In this document: piece by piece, positions 43,227 to 51,228 of the stretch | Layout: the number at the start of each line of letters is the position of its first letter | Position numbering within the stretch: position 1 is the first letter of the stretch | Notes under the pieces: generated by a model | What the model was told of the DNA's origin: nothing | Database searches by the model: none | What the model saw: only the letters and a program-made list of their open reading frames with translations | Position numbers and translations under genes: made by a program | DNA from: an uncultured Collinsella sp. | GTDB lineage: Bacteria > Actinomycetota > Coriobacteriia > Coriobacteriales > Coriobacteriaceae | Direction of reading: 5' to 3' | NCBI GenBank assembly: GCA_959599095.1 | Contig: CAUGGC010000002.1 | Coordinates: 62,001-126,000 of the forward strand | Length of the DNA: 64,000 bases

Positions 43227-43865
43227 GTGGCTAACGAGAGCAATAAGGAACTGACGAGTGTCTGGACGCCCGCCAACATCGTGACGTGCGTTCGCATCGT
43301 CTTTATCCCGGTGTTCATGATCGTGTCGGCGCTTTCTCACACGAGTGTTGCCGGTACGGATTGGAGCACCTTCGACGGCCCGCTCGCCGCCGCTGCCTTC
43401 ATTCTGTATGTGATCCTGTCGTGCACCGATAAGGTCGACGGTTATCTGGCGCGTTCGCGCAACGAGATCACCGACTTCGGTAAATTCTTGGACCCCATCG
43501 CCGATAAGCTGCTCGTGTTCTCGGCCCTGCTGCTGTTCTTGGATTTTGGCGCGGTGACCGTGTGGTCCGTGTTCATTATCCTGTTCCGTGAGCTTCTGGT
43601 GAGCGCCCTTCGCATGGTCGCGAGTGCGGCCGGTGTGGTCGTTGCGGCCGATAAGCTCGGCAAGTACAAGACGGCAACCACGATGGTCTCCATTTGCGGT
43701 TACCTGTGCGTTTTTGCTATGGCCGGCTTGCACCTTGGCCCGGTGGCGCTGACGCTCGGCATCTACTCGGTGTCGCGCTTCCTGTATGCCGTTGCCGTTG
43801 TCCTGACCGTTATCTCGGGCGCCCAGTACTTCTGGAACTGCCGCAAGATCGTCTTTTCGGTCTAG
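43227..43865 (+). CDS. pgsA: CDP-diacylglycerol-glycerol-3-phosphate 3-phosphatidyltransferase
   Basis: A 212-residue membrane enzyme starting phosphatidylglycerol synthesis. The CDP-alcohol phosphotransferase motif D-x2-D-G-x2-A-R-x8-G-x3-D-x3-D is intact in DKVDGYLARSRNEITDFGKFLDPIAD. About five or six transmembrane segments are expected. GTG start with AGGAG upstream. The pgsA-cinA-recA order is common in Gram-positives. Confidence 0.94.
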   Translation: MANESNKELTSVWTPANIVTCVRIVFIPVFMIVSALSHTSVAGTDWSTFDGPLAAAAFILYVILSCTDKVDGYLARSRNEITDFGKFLDPIADKLLVFSALLLFLDFGAVTVWSVFIILFRELLVSALRMVASAAGVVVAADKLGKYKTATTMVSICGYLCVFAMAGLHLGPVALTLGIYSVSRFLYAVAVVLTVISGAQYFWNCRKIVFSV

Positions 43866-43877
43866 GTCCTGGTGGGT

Positions 43878-44408
43878 ATGACGGACTCTTTTGAGCAGAT
43901 TTCCGCACACAACGAGGAGCTGGCGCGCGATATTGTCGAGCGCGCGAGCGCTCGGGGCGTGACGGTTTCGACGGCTGAGTCGCTGACGGCGGGTATGATC
44001 GCATCGACGATTACCGATATCCCGGGCGCCTCGGCGGTGCTGCGTGGCGGTGCGGTGACCTATTGCGATGAGATTAAGCATCGCGTTCTTGGTGTTGAGC
44101 AGGAGACGCTCGACCGCTATACCGCGGTGTCGCATCAGACCGCGCGCGAGATGGCGGTGGGTTCGCTGGAGCTGTACCAGAGCGATATTGCAGTGAGCGC
44201 AACGGGTTATGCCGGCCCCGGCGGTGGCACTGAGGACGATCCGGCGGGCTCTTTCTATATTGGCTGGGCGTATCGTTCCGCCGATGGGGGCGTGCCGGTC
44301 GTGGACTCTGTGCGCTGCCACTATGAGGGCGACCGTTCGTGTGTTCGTGCCCATGCGGTCGCGGAGGCACTGGGTCGCATTGTCTGCGTGCTCGATTCTA
44401 TGGAATAG
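43878..44408 (+). CDS. cinA: CinA C-terminal-domain protein (nicotinamide-nucleotide amidohydrolase type)
   Basis: A 176-residue protein equal to the C-terminal deamidase domain of CinA/PncC, which hydrolyses NMN to nicotinic acid mononucleotide. TAESLTAGMIASTITDIPGAS and SATGYAGPGGGTEDDPAGSFYI are the active-site segments. The N-terminal MoCF-like domain of full CinA is missing, as in E. coli YgaD. The ATG at 43878 and the GTG at 43872 are both possible; the former has AGGTCC eight bases before. It is the gene before recA; cinA is competence-induced in Streptococcus. Confidence 0.88.
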   Translation: MTDSFEQISAHNEELARDIVERASARGVTVSTAESLTAGMIASTITDIPGASAVLRGGAVTYCDEIKHRVLGVEQETLDRYTAVSHQTAREMAVGSLELYQSDIAVSATGYAGPGGGTEDDPAGSFYIGWAYRSADGGVPVVDSVRCHYEGDRSCVRAHAVAEALGRIVCVLDSME

Positions 44409-44415
44409 ACGTGTT

Positions 44416-44439
44416 TTAAGGGGCCTCCGAGCCCCTTAA
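44416..44439. terminator. hairpin after cinA
   Basis: TTAAGGGGC (44416-44424) pairs with GCCCCTTAA (44431-44439). The flanking T-tract is short (TTTT before, TT after), so it is a weak, possibly bidirectional terminator. Confidence 0.6.
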
Positions 44440-44514
44440 TTGTGGAGATAGGGACCTTAGGCTCATTTGGCGTTTGTGCTGGTTGTAGATGTATTTTTGC
44501 CTGCCTTGTTCATA

Positions 44515-44583
44515 TTTGGTCCTTTGTGGTCAAGCATTTGGTCAGTGTTTGGTCGGCGTTTGGTTGGGTTTTGGAAAGACCGC
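44515..44583 (+). promoter_or_regulatory. 11-bp phased TTTGGT array and shared comEA/recA box (copy 2)
   Basis: TTTGGT or a one-to-two-base variant begins at 44515, 44526 (degenerate), 44537, 44548, 44559 and 44570, every 11 bases. The last units form TTTGGTTGG-G-TTTTGG-AAA-GACCGC (44559-44583), the motif also present before comEA. The array ends 82 bases before the recA start. Confidence 0.6.
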
Positions 44584-44613
44584 CTGCATATGATTGGCCT
44601 GAACGGTTGACCA

Positions 44614-44627
44614 CGAACAGCCGTTCG
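44614..44627. promoter_or_regulatory. LexA (SOS) box of recA
   Basis: CGAAC-AGCC-GTTCG is a perfect match to the Gram-positive/actinobacterial LexA site CGAAC-N4-GTTCG. It lies 38 bases before the recA start. Confidence 0.88.
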
Positions 44628-44665
44628 TTTATTATCGATGCAGGTTGTTAAGAGGAGGGCTATTC

Positions 44666-45814
44666 ATGGCCAAGAATTCAGGTCCCGTACGTACCGTTCA
44701 TGCTCGCACGACGGGTAAAGAGCGCGATGAGATGATCGCCACCACCAAGGCCGAGATCGAGAAGAAATTCGGCCAGGGTTCCATCATGAGGTACGGCGAC
44801 GGTGGTCCCGAGCTCGAGGTCGAGGCCATTCCCACGGGCGCCCTGGCCCTCGATGCCGCGCTGGGTATCGGCGGCGTGCCGCGCGGCCGTATCGTCGAGA
44901 TTTACGGTCCTGAGTCCTCTGGTAAGACGACGCTTTCGCTTGAGATCCTGGCCGAGGCCCAGGCAATGGGTGGCGTTGTGGCATTTATCGATGCCGAGCA
45001 CGCGCTCGATCCCACGTATGCCGCGCGCATCGGCGTGGATATCGACGAGGTACTGATTTCCCAGCCCGATACGGGTGAGCAGGCGCTCGAGATCGTTGAC
45101 ATGCTCGTGCGTTCCGGCGCCATCGATGCCATCGTCGTCGACTCCGTCGCCGCGCTGACCCCGCGTGCCGAGATCGAGGGAGAAATCGGCGACACTACGG
45201 TCGGTCTTCAGGCTCGCCTGATGAGCCAGGCGCTCCGCAAGCTCGCCGGCTCGCTGTCCAAGTCCAACACGACGTGCATCTTCATTAACCAGCTGCGTGA
45301 GAAGATCGGCGTCATGTTCGGCAACCCCGAGACCACGACGGGCGGCCGCGCCCTTAAGTTCTTCTCTTCGGTGCGTATCGACATTCGCCGCATCGACAGC
45401 ATTAAGCTTAAGGACGAGGTTATCGGTAACCGCGTGCGCGCCAAGGTCGTTAAGAACAAGGTGGCAGCTCCGTTCCGTTCTGCTGAGTTCGACATCATGT
45501 ACGGTACGGGCATCTCTAAGGAGGGCTCGATTCTGGACATGGCTGTCGAGTGCGGCATTTGCAAGAAGATGGGCTCCTGGTTTGCCTATGGCGAGGATAA
45601 GCTCGGCAACGGTCGCGAGGCCGCCAAGGCGTTCCTGCGCGAACACCCCGATTGTGCCGACGAGATTGAGCATAAGGTCCGCCTTGCCTGTGGACTTGAG
45701 TTTGATGACGATGCTCCGTCCGAGGTCGAGCTGACCGATCAGCCTGCGCCTGAGGAGTTTGACGAACTTTACGCCATCGATGGTTCCGCCATGCTCGATG
45801 ATGACGACGAGTAG
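44666..45814 (+). CDS. recA: recombinase RecA
   Basis: A 382-residue strand-exchange recombinase and LexA co-protease. Walker A is GPESSGKTT near residue 80. FIDAEHALDPTYA, VVDSVAALTPRAEIEGEIGD and the NQLREKIGVMFGNPETTTGG loop 2 region are intact. The C-terminal tail is acidic, ending in DDDDE. The ATG at 44666 follows AGGAGGG by six bases. Upstream are a perfect SOS box and the phased repeat array shared with comEA. recX follows after 11 bases. Confidence 0.97.
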   Translation: MAKNSGPVRTVHARTTGKERDEMIATTKAEIEKKFGQGSIMRYGDGGPELEVEAIPTGALALDAALGIGGVPRGRIVEIYGPESSGKTTLSLEILAEAQAMGGVVAFIDAEHALDPTYAARIGVDIDEVLISQPDTGEQALEIVDMLVRSGAIDAIVVDSVAALTPRAEIEGEIGDTTVGLQARLMSQALRKLAGSLSKSNTTCIFINQLREKIGVMFGNPETTTGGRALKFFSSVRIDIRRIDSIKLKDEVIGNRVRAKVVKNKVAAPFRSAEFDIMYGTGISKEGSILDMAVECGICKKMGSWFAYGEDKLGNGREAAKAFLREHPDCADEIEHKVRLACGLEFDDDAPSEVELTDQPAPEEFDELYAIDGSAMLDDDDE

Positions 45815-45825
45815 CGGTTACGCTC

Positions 45826-46518
45826 ATGTCGTATACGGTGACCGAGGCCACGGTCGTCTTTCCTGATAAGAAGGCGGCCTCCTCGTTCTCGAGCGGGTAT
45901 GCGTCCAAAAAGCCTTGCGCACATATCGATTGTGAGCTTGAGGGCGGTTTTGAGCGGTCCATTTGGATTCCCGTGCGGGTTGCGCGGCTGTATGTCAAAA
46001 ACCGCCCCGATCTTCCCTGTGATTGGGATAACTTTCGTGATGCGGTACAGCTCATCGAGCGTAAATGTGCGCTTACCATGGTGACCGAGATGTTATCGCG
46101 CCGCGACCATGCGACGGGTGAGGTCCGTGACAAGCTGGCTCGCTACGGCTTTCACCAGCCCGCGATCGATTTCGCCGTCGAGCGCGCCACCGAGTATCAC
46201 TTTTTAGACGAGAACCGCTTTTGCTCGTACTTTATCGAGGAGCGCAAGCGGCGCGGTTGGGGACAGCGCAAAATCGAGACCGAGCTCAAGCGCCGTCATG
46301 TCGTGCTCGATGACATTCCCGGTTATCCCGAGGATTATTTTGCCGTCGAAGACGATTTGGCGCGTGCGTCAGCCCTGCTTGCCAAGCGGCGTGTTCCAGA
46401 GACGCGCGGATTCGAAAAACTGGTTCGGTTTTTGATGGGCAAGGGCTTCTCGTATCACGTCGCCGCCGATGCCGTTAAGGCACGTCTCGATGCCGAACGC
46501 GAGGAATGTGCGGTTTAG
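45826..46518 (+). CDS. recX: RecA modulator RecX
   Basis: A 230-residue all-helical protein that binds in the groove of the RecA filament and limits its growth. Triple-helix repeats are visible: ALTMVTEMLSRRDHATGEVRDKLARYGF, then FLDENRFCSYFIEERKRRGWGQRKIETELKRR, and GFEKLVRFLMGKGFSYHVAADAVKA in the last third. The first ~80 residues are more variable. Position directly after recA supports the call. No strong ribosome-binding site precedes the ATG, so coupling to recA is likely. Confidence 0.88.
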   Translation: MSYTVTEATVVFPDKKAASSFSSGYASKKPCAHIDCELEGGFERSIWIPVRVARLYVKNRPDLPCDWDNFRDAVQLIERKCALTMVTEMLSRRDHATGEVRDKLARYGFHQPAIDFAVERATEYHFLDENRFCSYFIEERKRRGWGQRKIETELKRRHVVLDDIPGYPEDYFAVEDDLARASALLAKRRVPETRGFEKLVRFLMGKGFSYHVAADAVKARLDAEREECAV

Positions 46519-46580
46519 GCGTATGTGTTTTGTGGCCCTGCCGTTCACCGTGTTTTAGCCGCCGTGCCGGGGCCATTTAT

Positions 46581-46609
46581 TTGACAGTTGTTGTGGTTCA
46601 ACGTACGAT
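46581..46609 (+). promoter_or_regulatory. promoter of rny
   Basis: TTGACA (46581-46586), 17 bases, TACGAT (46604-46609). TGACAGT (46582-46588) and ACTGTCA (46614-46620) form an inverted repeat around it, a possible operator. Confidence 0.65.
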
Positions 46610-46714
46610 AAACACTGTCATTTGCTTTGTGATATGTGCTCATCTGTGATGAGTTTGTTTATATGTTTATCTGTATCCGACCCGCATAAGCTGCGCCCAT
46701 ATTACTCAAATGTC

Positions 46715-46740
46715 GCGAGCCGTTCGTAAGGACGGTTCGC
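46715..46740 (+). terminator. attenuator-like hairpin in the rny leader
   Basis: GCGAGCCGT (46715-46723) pairs with ACGGTTCGC (46732-46740, one G-U), followed by TTTGTTGTG, about 36 bases before rny. It may be a weak terminator or an RNase Y feedback site. Confidence 0.4.
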
Positions 46741-46775
46741 TTTGTTGTGTAACGAATCCATAAAAAGGAGTGAGC

Positions 46776-48326
46776 ATGCCTATCATCGCAGCGCTCGTTG
46801 GCATCGTTTTGGGTGCCATCGCCGCCATTGCCTACATGCGCACCGCCAAGCAGGGTAGTCTTCACGAGGCCGACGAAAAGATCCAGTCGGCACACGCACA
46901 GGCTGAGTCCCTGATCGGTGATGCTAAGCGTCAGGCCGAGACCCTCAAAAAAGAGGCTCTGCTCGAGGCTAAAGAGGAGATCATCAAGAACAAGCAGGCC
47001 GCCGAGGCCGAGGACAAGCAGCGTAAGAGCGAGATTCGTACGCTCGAGAACCGTGTGATGCAGCGCGAGGAGTCCCTTGATCGCCGAAACGACGCTCTCG
47101 ACAAGCGTGAGCACCAGCTGTCCAGCCAGGCCGGTCAGGTCGAGAAGCGCTCCCGCGAGCTTGAGGAGCTCTGCGCCAAGCAGACCTCCGAGCTCGAGCG
47201 TATCGCCGACCTGACCCGTGAGGACGCCCACAAGGAGCTCCTCGATAAGGTTCGCGGCGAGGTCACCCACGAGGCTGCCACGATCATTCGCGAGTCCGAG
47301 CAGCAGGTTCGCGCCGAGTGCCACAAGACCGCCCAGGAGATTCTGTCCCTGGCGATTCAGCGCTGCGCTGCCGACCACACAGCCGAGGTCACCGTTACCT
47401 CCGTGCACATTCCCTCTGATGACCTCAAGGGCCGTATCATCGGTCGCGAGGGTCGCAACATCCGGACCTTCGAGCAGGTTTCCGGCGTCAACCTCGTGAT
47501 CGACGACACGCCTGAGACCGTCGTTCTTTCGAGCTTCGACCCGGTCCGTCGTGAGACCGCCCGTGTTGCCCTCGAGAACCTCATTGCTGACGGCCGCATT
47601 CACCCCGCCCGCATTGAGGAGATGTATCACAAGGCTGCCGACCTGGTTCAGCAGCGCGTGCGCGAGGCTGGCGAGCAGGCTGCCTTTGATACCGGTATCC
47701 ACGACCTGCACCCCGAGATCGTCAAGACCCTTGGTGCCCTGCGCTACCGTACCTCGTTTGGTCAGAATGTGCTTCAGCACTCCCTCGAGGTTTCCGATCT
47801 GTGCGGCGTGATGGCTTCCGAGCTTGGCCTGGACGTTGTGACCGCTAAGCGCGCCGGCCTGCTGCACGACCTGGGCAAGGCAATCGACCACGACGTCGAG
47901 GGCCCGCATGCCGTCATCGGCGCCGAGCTTGCCCGCCGTTATGGCGAGAAGCCCGTTATCGTTCACGCTATCGAGGCTCACCATGCCGATGTCGACCCCA
48001 ACACGGTGCTCGATGTCCTGGTACAGGCCGCCGATGCCGTCTCCGCCTCTCGCCCCGGTGCCCGTCGCGAGTCTGCCGAGAACTACATCAAGCGTCTTGA
48101 GAAGCTCGAGGAGATTGCCAACTCCCATGAAGGCGTCGAGCGTACCTATGCCATGCAGGCTGGTCGCGAGGTCCACGTCATGGTTCAGCCGGACAAGATC
48201 TCCGATGCCCAGTCCACGGTCCTGGCTCACGATATCGCCCATCAGATCGAGGAAGAGATGGAGTATCCCGGTCAGGTGCGCGTCGTCGTGATTCGCGAGA
48301 GCCGCGCTGTCGATATCGCTAAATAA
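46776..48326 (+). CDS. rny: ribonuclease Y
   Basis: A 516-residue membrane-anchored endoribonuclease that starts mRNA decay. An N-terminal transmembrane helix (2-22) is followed by a long coiled coil rich in Glu, Lys and Gln (to ~200). A KH domain comes next (IPSDDLKGRIIGREGRNIRTFE), then an HD phosphodiesterase domain (LQHSLEVSDLCGVMAS...LLHDLGKAID). The ATG at 46776 has AAAAGGAG five bases before; the GTG at 46770 overlaps that site. In Bacillus the order is recA-rny-ymdB-spoVS; here a GHKL gene replaces ymdB. Confidence 0.95.
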   Translation: MPIIAALVGIVLGAIAAIAYMRTAKQGSLHEADEKIQSAHAQAESLIGDAKRQAETLKKEALLEAKEEIIKNKQAAEAEDKQRKSEIRTLENRVMQREESLDRRNDALDKREHQLSSQAGQVEKRSRELEELCAKQTSELERIADLTREDAHKELLDKVRGEVTHEAATIIRESEQQVRAECHKTAQEILSLAIQRCAADHTAEVTVTSVHIPSDDLKGRIIGREGRNIRTFEQVSGVNLVIDDTPETVVLSSFDPVRRETARVALENLIADGRIHPARIEEMYHKAADLVQQRVREAGEQAAFDTGIHDLHPEIVKTLGALRYRTSFGQNVLQHSLEVSDLCGVMASELGLDVVTAKRAGLLHDLGKAIDHDVEGPHAVIGAELARRYGEKPVIVHAIEAHHADVDPNTVLDVLVQAADAVSASRPGARRESAENYIKRLEKLEEIANSHEGVERTYAMQAGREVHVMVQPDKISDAQSTVLAHDIAHQIEEEMEYPGQVRVVVIRESRAVDIAK

Positions 48327-48327
48327 C

Positions 48328-49413
48328 ATGAGCGACGCGAACGAGCTCATCTCATTTATCGCGTCGATGTCGGGGGAGGGCAACCTTCGCGTCGAGGAGA
48401 ACCTTGGCGAGGGGTATGTCCGCCTCCGCGTTTCGGAGGCCGAGCGGCGCCAGGCAAAACACGACATTCAGCATGTCGAGGATATCGTCATCGAAATGCT
48501 CCGTAATGCTCGCGATGCCGGCGCCGACAAGGTCTATCTCGCCACGACCAAGGAAGATGGCGTCCGCACGCTTGTCTTTCTGGATAACGGTTCGGGCGTT
48601 CCGCAGGATATGCAAGAGCGAATCTTCGATGCCCGCGTTACCTCCAAGCTCGAGAGCATGAAGATGGACCGTTGGGGCGTTCACGGTCGTGGCATGGCAT
48701 TGTTTTCGATCAAGCAGAACACCGACGAGGCCCGTGTGGTCACGTCCGGCGTCGATCTTGGTTCAGCCTTTAAGGTGAGCGTTGCAGCCGACCGCCTCAG
48801 TGAGCGTGCCGATCAGTCCAGCTGGCCCCAGGCCGTCAAGGATGAGGACGGACGTTATGTCTGTGCTCGCGGCCCGCATAATATTATTCGCGCTGCCTGT
48901 GAGTTTGCGCTCGAGGAGCTGCGTGGTTGCGATGTCTATCTTGGTTCTCCGTCTGAGATTGCCGCGACCCTTTATGCTCAGGCGTCAAGTCGGCTCGATA
49001 CGTCTCGTCTCCTGTTTATTGATGACGAGAGCGAGCTTCCGGTTGTCGATCGTTTAGGCCTTGCCTCTGATGCCGAGGACTTTATTCGTATCTGCTCGGG
49101 TTTGGGTCTTGAGATGTCCGAGCGCACGGCACATCGCATTTTGGCAGGGCAGATTAAGCCCGTTCGCGGTGTGACCGCGCGTCTGCTGCGCGAGCGTGAT
49201 TCGTCCTCGCATGCGCCGGCTCCTGTCGATCTCGCGAAGGATCGTCGCGGGCTTCGTATTGCCAAGGATGACATGGCACAGTTTTCGCGTGCTGTGGAGC
49301 GCGACTTTAATGACCTTGCCGCCCGGTACTATCTCAACCTTTGCGGCGACCCAAAGATTCGCGTTTCGCGTGATCGAATCACTGTGACCTTCGATCTTGC
49401 CAAAGAGGAATAG
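48328..49413 (+). CDS. GHKL-type ATP-binding protein of unknown function
   Basis: A 361-residue protein with a Bergerat (HATPase) fold. The N-box is EDIVIEMLRNARDAGAD (~50-65), G1 is FLDNGSGVP, and G2 is WGVHGRGMALFSI. No sensor, phospho-acceptor His or receiver domain is visible, so it is not an ordinary histidine kinase. The G1/G2 spacing and the ARDAGA box resemble MutL/Hsp90-like ATPases. The C-terminal half is not recognised. It starts one base after the rny stop, in the slot where Bacillus has ymdB, and precedes spoVS. A role with RNase Y or in DNA/RNA metabolism is only inferred from position. Confidence 0.7.
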   Translation: MSDANELISFIASMSGEGNLRVEENLGEGYVRLRVSEAERRQAKHDIQHVEDIVIEMLRNARDAGADKVYLATTKEDGVRTLVFLDNGSGVPQDMQERIFDARVTSKLESMKMDRWGVHGRGMALFSIKQNTDEARVVTSGVDLGSAFKVSVAADRLSERADQSSWPQAVKDEDGRYVCARGPHNIIRAACEFALEELRGCDVYLGSPSEIAATLYAQASSRLDTSRLLFIDDESELPVVDRLGLASDAEDFIRICSGLGLEMSERTAHRILAGQIKPVRGVTARLLRERDSSSHAPAPVDLAKDRRGLRIAKDDMAQFSRAVERDFNDLAARYYLNLCGDPKIRVSRDRITVTFDLAKEE

Positions 49414-49487
49414 TGCCTTTACCGAGTCCACTCGGTACGATACAGTTATTGCAGTTAAAACGTACTTTTAAACGCAGGAGTTTCTTC

Positions 49488-49805
49488 ATGGATTGCCTGA
49501 AGGTATCAAGCAAATCATCGCCCGCGTCCGTTGCCGGCGCCATCGCCGGCATGGTCAAGGATGGTGTGCCCGTCAACATTCAGTGTGTCGGCGCCGGTGC
49601 GGTCAACCAGGCCATAAAGGCTGTGGCTATCGCGCGCGGTTTTTTGATTCCAACCGGTTTTGATATTTCCTGCGCGCCCGTGTTCTCCGACATCCTTATT
49701 AACGGGGAGTCGCGCACGGCCATCCGTCTTTCTATTTACGTTCACCAGATCAATCGAGCTGCTATGGATAACGTCGTCATGGATGATGTTAAGCCTGTGG
49801 CATAG
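49488..49805 (+). CDS. spoVS: stage V sporulation protein S (SpoVS) family protein
   Basis: A 105-residue Alba-like protein. LKVSSKSSPASVAGAIAGMVKDG and AGAVNQAIKAVAIARGFLIPTGFDI are the SpoVS signatures. In Bacillus it affects septation and later sporulation, but the family is widespread in non-sporulating bacteria and may bind nucleic acid. I start at the ATG at 49488, with GCAGGAG upstream; the open frame extends to 49413 without a ribosome-binding site. It keeps the rny-spoVS-miaB neighbourhood of Firmicutes. Confidence 0.92.
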   Translation: MDCLKVSSKSSPASVAGAIAGMVKDGVPVNIQCVGAGAVNQAIKAVAIARGFLIPTGFDISCAPVFSDILINGESRTAIRLSIYVHQINRAAMDNVVMDDVKPVA

Positions 49806-49857
49806 CTTCTGCTTGCCTCGATTCGCCCCCCCCTCTCCATCGTTAGGACTTATGCAC

Positions 49858-51228
49858 ATGGACCAGCGTTCCGTACGCGATATTCTTGCCGGTAAAACCT
49901 ACTTTATCCGCACCTTTGGCTGCCAGATGAATCAGCACGACTCTGAGCGCGTGAGCGGTCTGCTCGATTCGTATGGTTGCCTCATGGCGCTCGATCCCGA
50001 GCATGCCGATATTGTTGTCTTCATGACATGCTGCGTGCGCGAGGCCGCCGATACTCGCCTGTACGGTCAGTGCAACTCTTGTAAGAGCCTCCCGCCCTCA
50101 CCCTCGGGCAAGCGTGTGGTTGCCGTTGGTGGTTGCATCGCGCAGCGCGATGGCGAGGGCCTGCTCACCAACGTCGATAACGTCAATGTCATCTTTGGTA
50201 CGCATTCCATCGCACATGTGGCCGAGCTCATTGCCGAGGCGTTCCTTGATGGCAAGCGTCATATCCGCACCAATGAGCATGAGGATACGGATGCCATGAG
50301 CATGCCGTGGCATCGCGAGACCCAGTATCACGCCTGGGTGCCCATTATGACGGGCTGCAATAATTTCTGTACCTATTGCATCGTGCCGTACGTGCGCGGT
50401 CGCGAAAAGAGCCGCCCCTTCGAGGAAATTGTCGACGAGGTGACCGGTTTGGTGCGCCAGGGCGTGCGCGAGATTACGCTGCTGGGCCAAAACGTTAACT
50501 CATATGGTCGCGATCTGTTTGGCAAGCCGCGTTTTGCCGATCTGCTGCGTGCCGTGGGTGATACGGGTGTGGAGCGCATCTTCTTTACCTCTTCTCATCC
50601 TAAGGATCTGCTGCCCGAGACCATCGACGCCATGGCCGAGACGCCCGCCGTCATGCCGCAGCTTCACTTGGCCGTTCAGTCGGGCTCCACGCGTATCCTC
50701 AAAGAGATGAATCGCCGTTATACACGCGAGGACTATCTGGGCCTGGTCGATCGCATTCGCAACCGCATGCCCGATATCGCGCTCTCGACCGATATTATCG
50801 TTGGCTTCCCGGGCGAGACTGAAGAGGACTTTGAGCAGACGCTCTCACTTGCCGAGACGGTCCGCTATGCTCAGGCCTATACCTTCATCTATTCCAAGCG
50901 CGCCGGTACCCCGGCCGCAGAGATTGACGATCCTACGCCGCATGAGGTTATTCTCGAGCGTTTCAACCGCCTGGTTAAGGTTATCGAGACTACGGCACAC
51001 GAGTATAACCAGGGTGAGCTTCATACTGTGGTGCCGGCGCTCATTGAGGGAACGAGTAAAAAGAACGACGCGGTCCTGCTGGGCAAGAGTCCCAAGAATC
51101 AGACCGTGCATGCGCCTATCCCCGAGGGTTACAGCATCGATCAGCTTGTTGGCAAGATCGTTGATGTTGACGTTGACGTTGCCAAGACCTGGTATTTGTC
51201 CGGCTCCGTTGTGGGCGAGCCGCGCTAA
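49858..51228 (+). CDS. miaB: tRNA-2-methylthio-N6-dimethylallyladenosine synthase MiaB
   Basis: A 456-residue radical SAM methylthiotransferase acting on i6A37 of tRNA. Auxiliary cysteines are in RTFGCQMNQHDSE, MTCCVRE and GGCIAQ. The radical SAM motif is CNNFCTYCIVPYVRGRE, and a TRAM domain ends the protein. ATGs at 49852 and 49858 are both possible; AGGA suits the latter better (nine bases). The stop overlaps the miaA start by one base, so the two enzymes of the same modified base are made together. Confidence 0.94.
   Translation: MDQRSVRDILAGKTYFIRTFGCQMNQHDSERVSGLLDSYGCLMALDPEHADIVVFMTCCVREAADTRLYGQCNSCKSLPPSPSGKRVVAVGGCIAQRDGEGLLTNVDNVNVIFGTHSIAHVAELIAEAFLDGKRHIRTNEHEDTDAMSMPWHRETQYHAWVPIMTGCNNFCTYCIVPYVRGREKSRPFEEIVDEVTGLVRQGVREITLLGQNVNSYGRDLFGKPRFADLLRAVGDTGVERIFFTSSHPKDLLPETIDAMAETPAVMPQLHLAVQSGSTRILKEMNRRYTREDYLGLVDRIRNRMPDIALSTDIIVGFPGETEEDFEQTLSLAETVRYAQAYTFIYSKRAGTPAAEIDDPTPHEVILERFNRLVKVIETTAHEYNQGELHTVVPALIEGTSKKNDAVLLGKSPKNQTVHAPIPEGYSIDQLVGKIVDVDVDVAKTWYLSGSVVGEPR

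Noticed and set aside
41313..44354. A 1013-codon open frame on the minus strand across yajQ, rimO, pgsA and cinA
   Set aside because: Its translation has no family motifs and is explained by GC-rich codon bias on the other strand, where four well-known families are encoded end to end.
44515..44583. The phased repeats before recA as iterons of a replication origin or as a CRISPR array
   Set aside because: Units are 6-7 bases every 11 bases, no DnaA boxes, AT-rich unwinding region, rep gene or cas genes are near.
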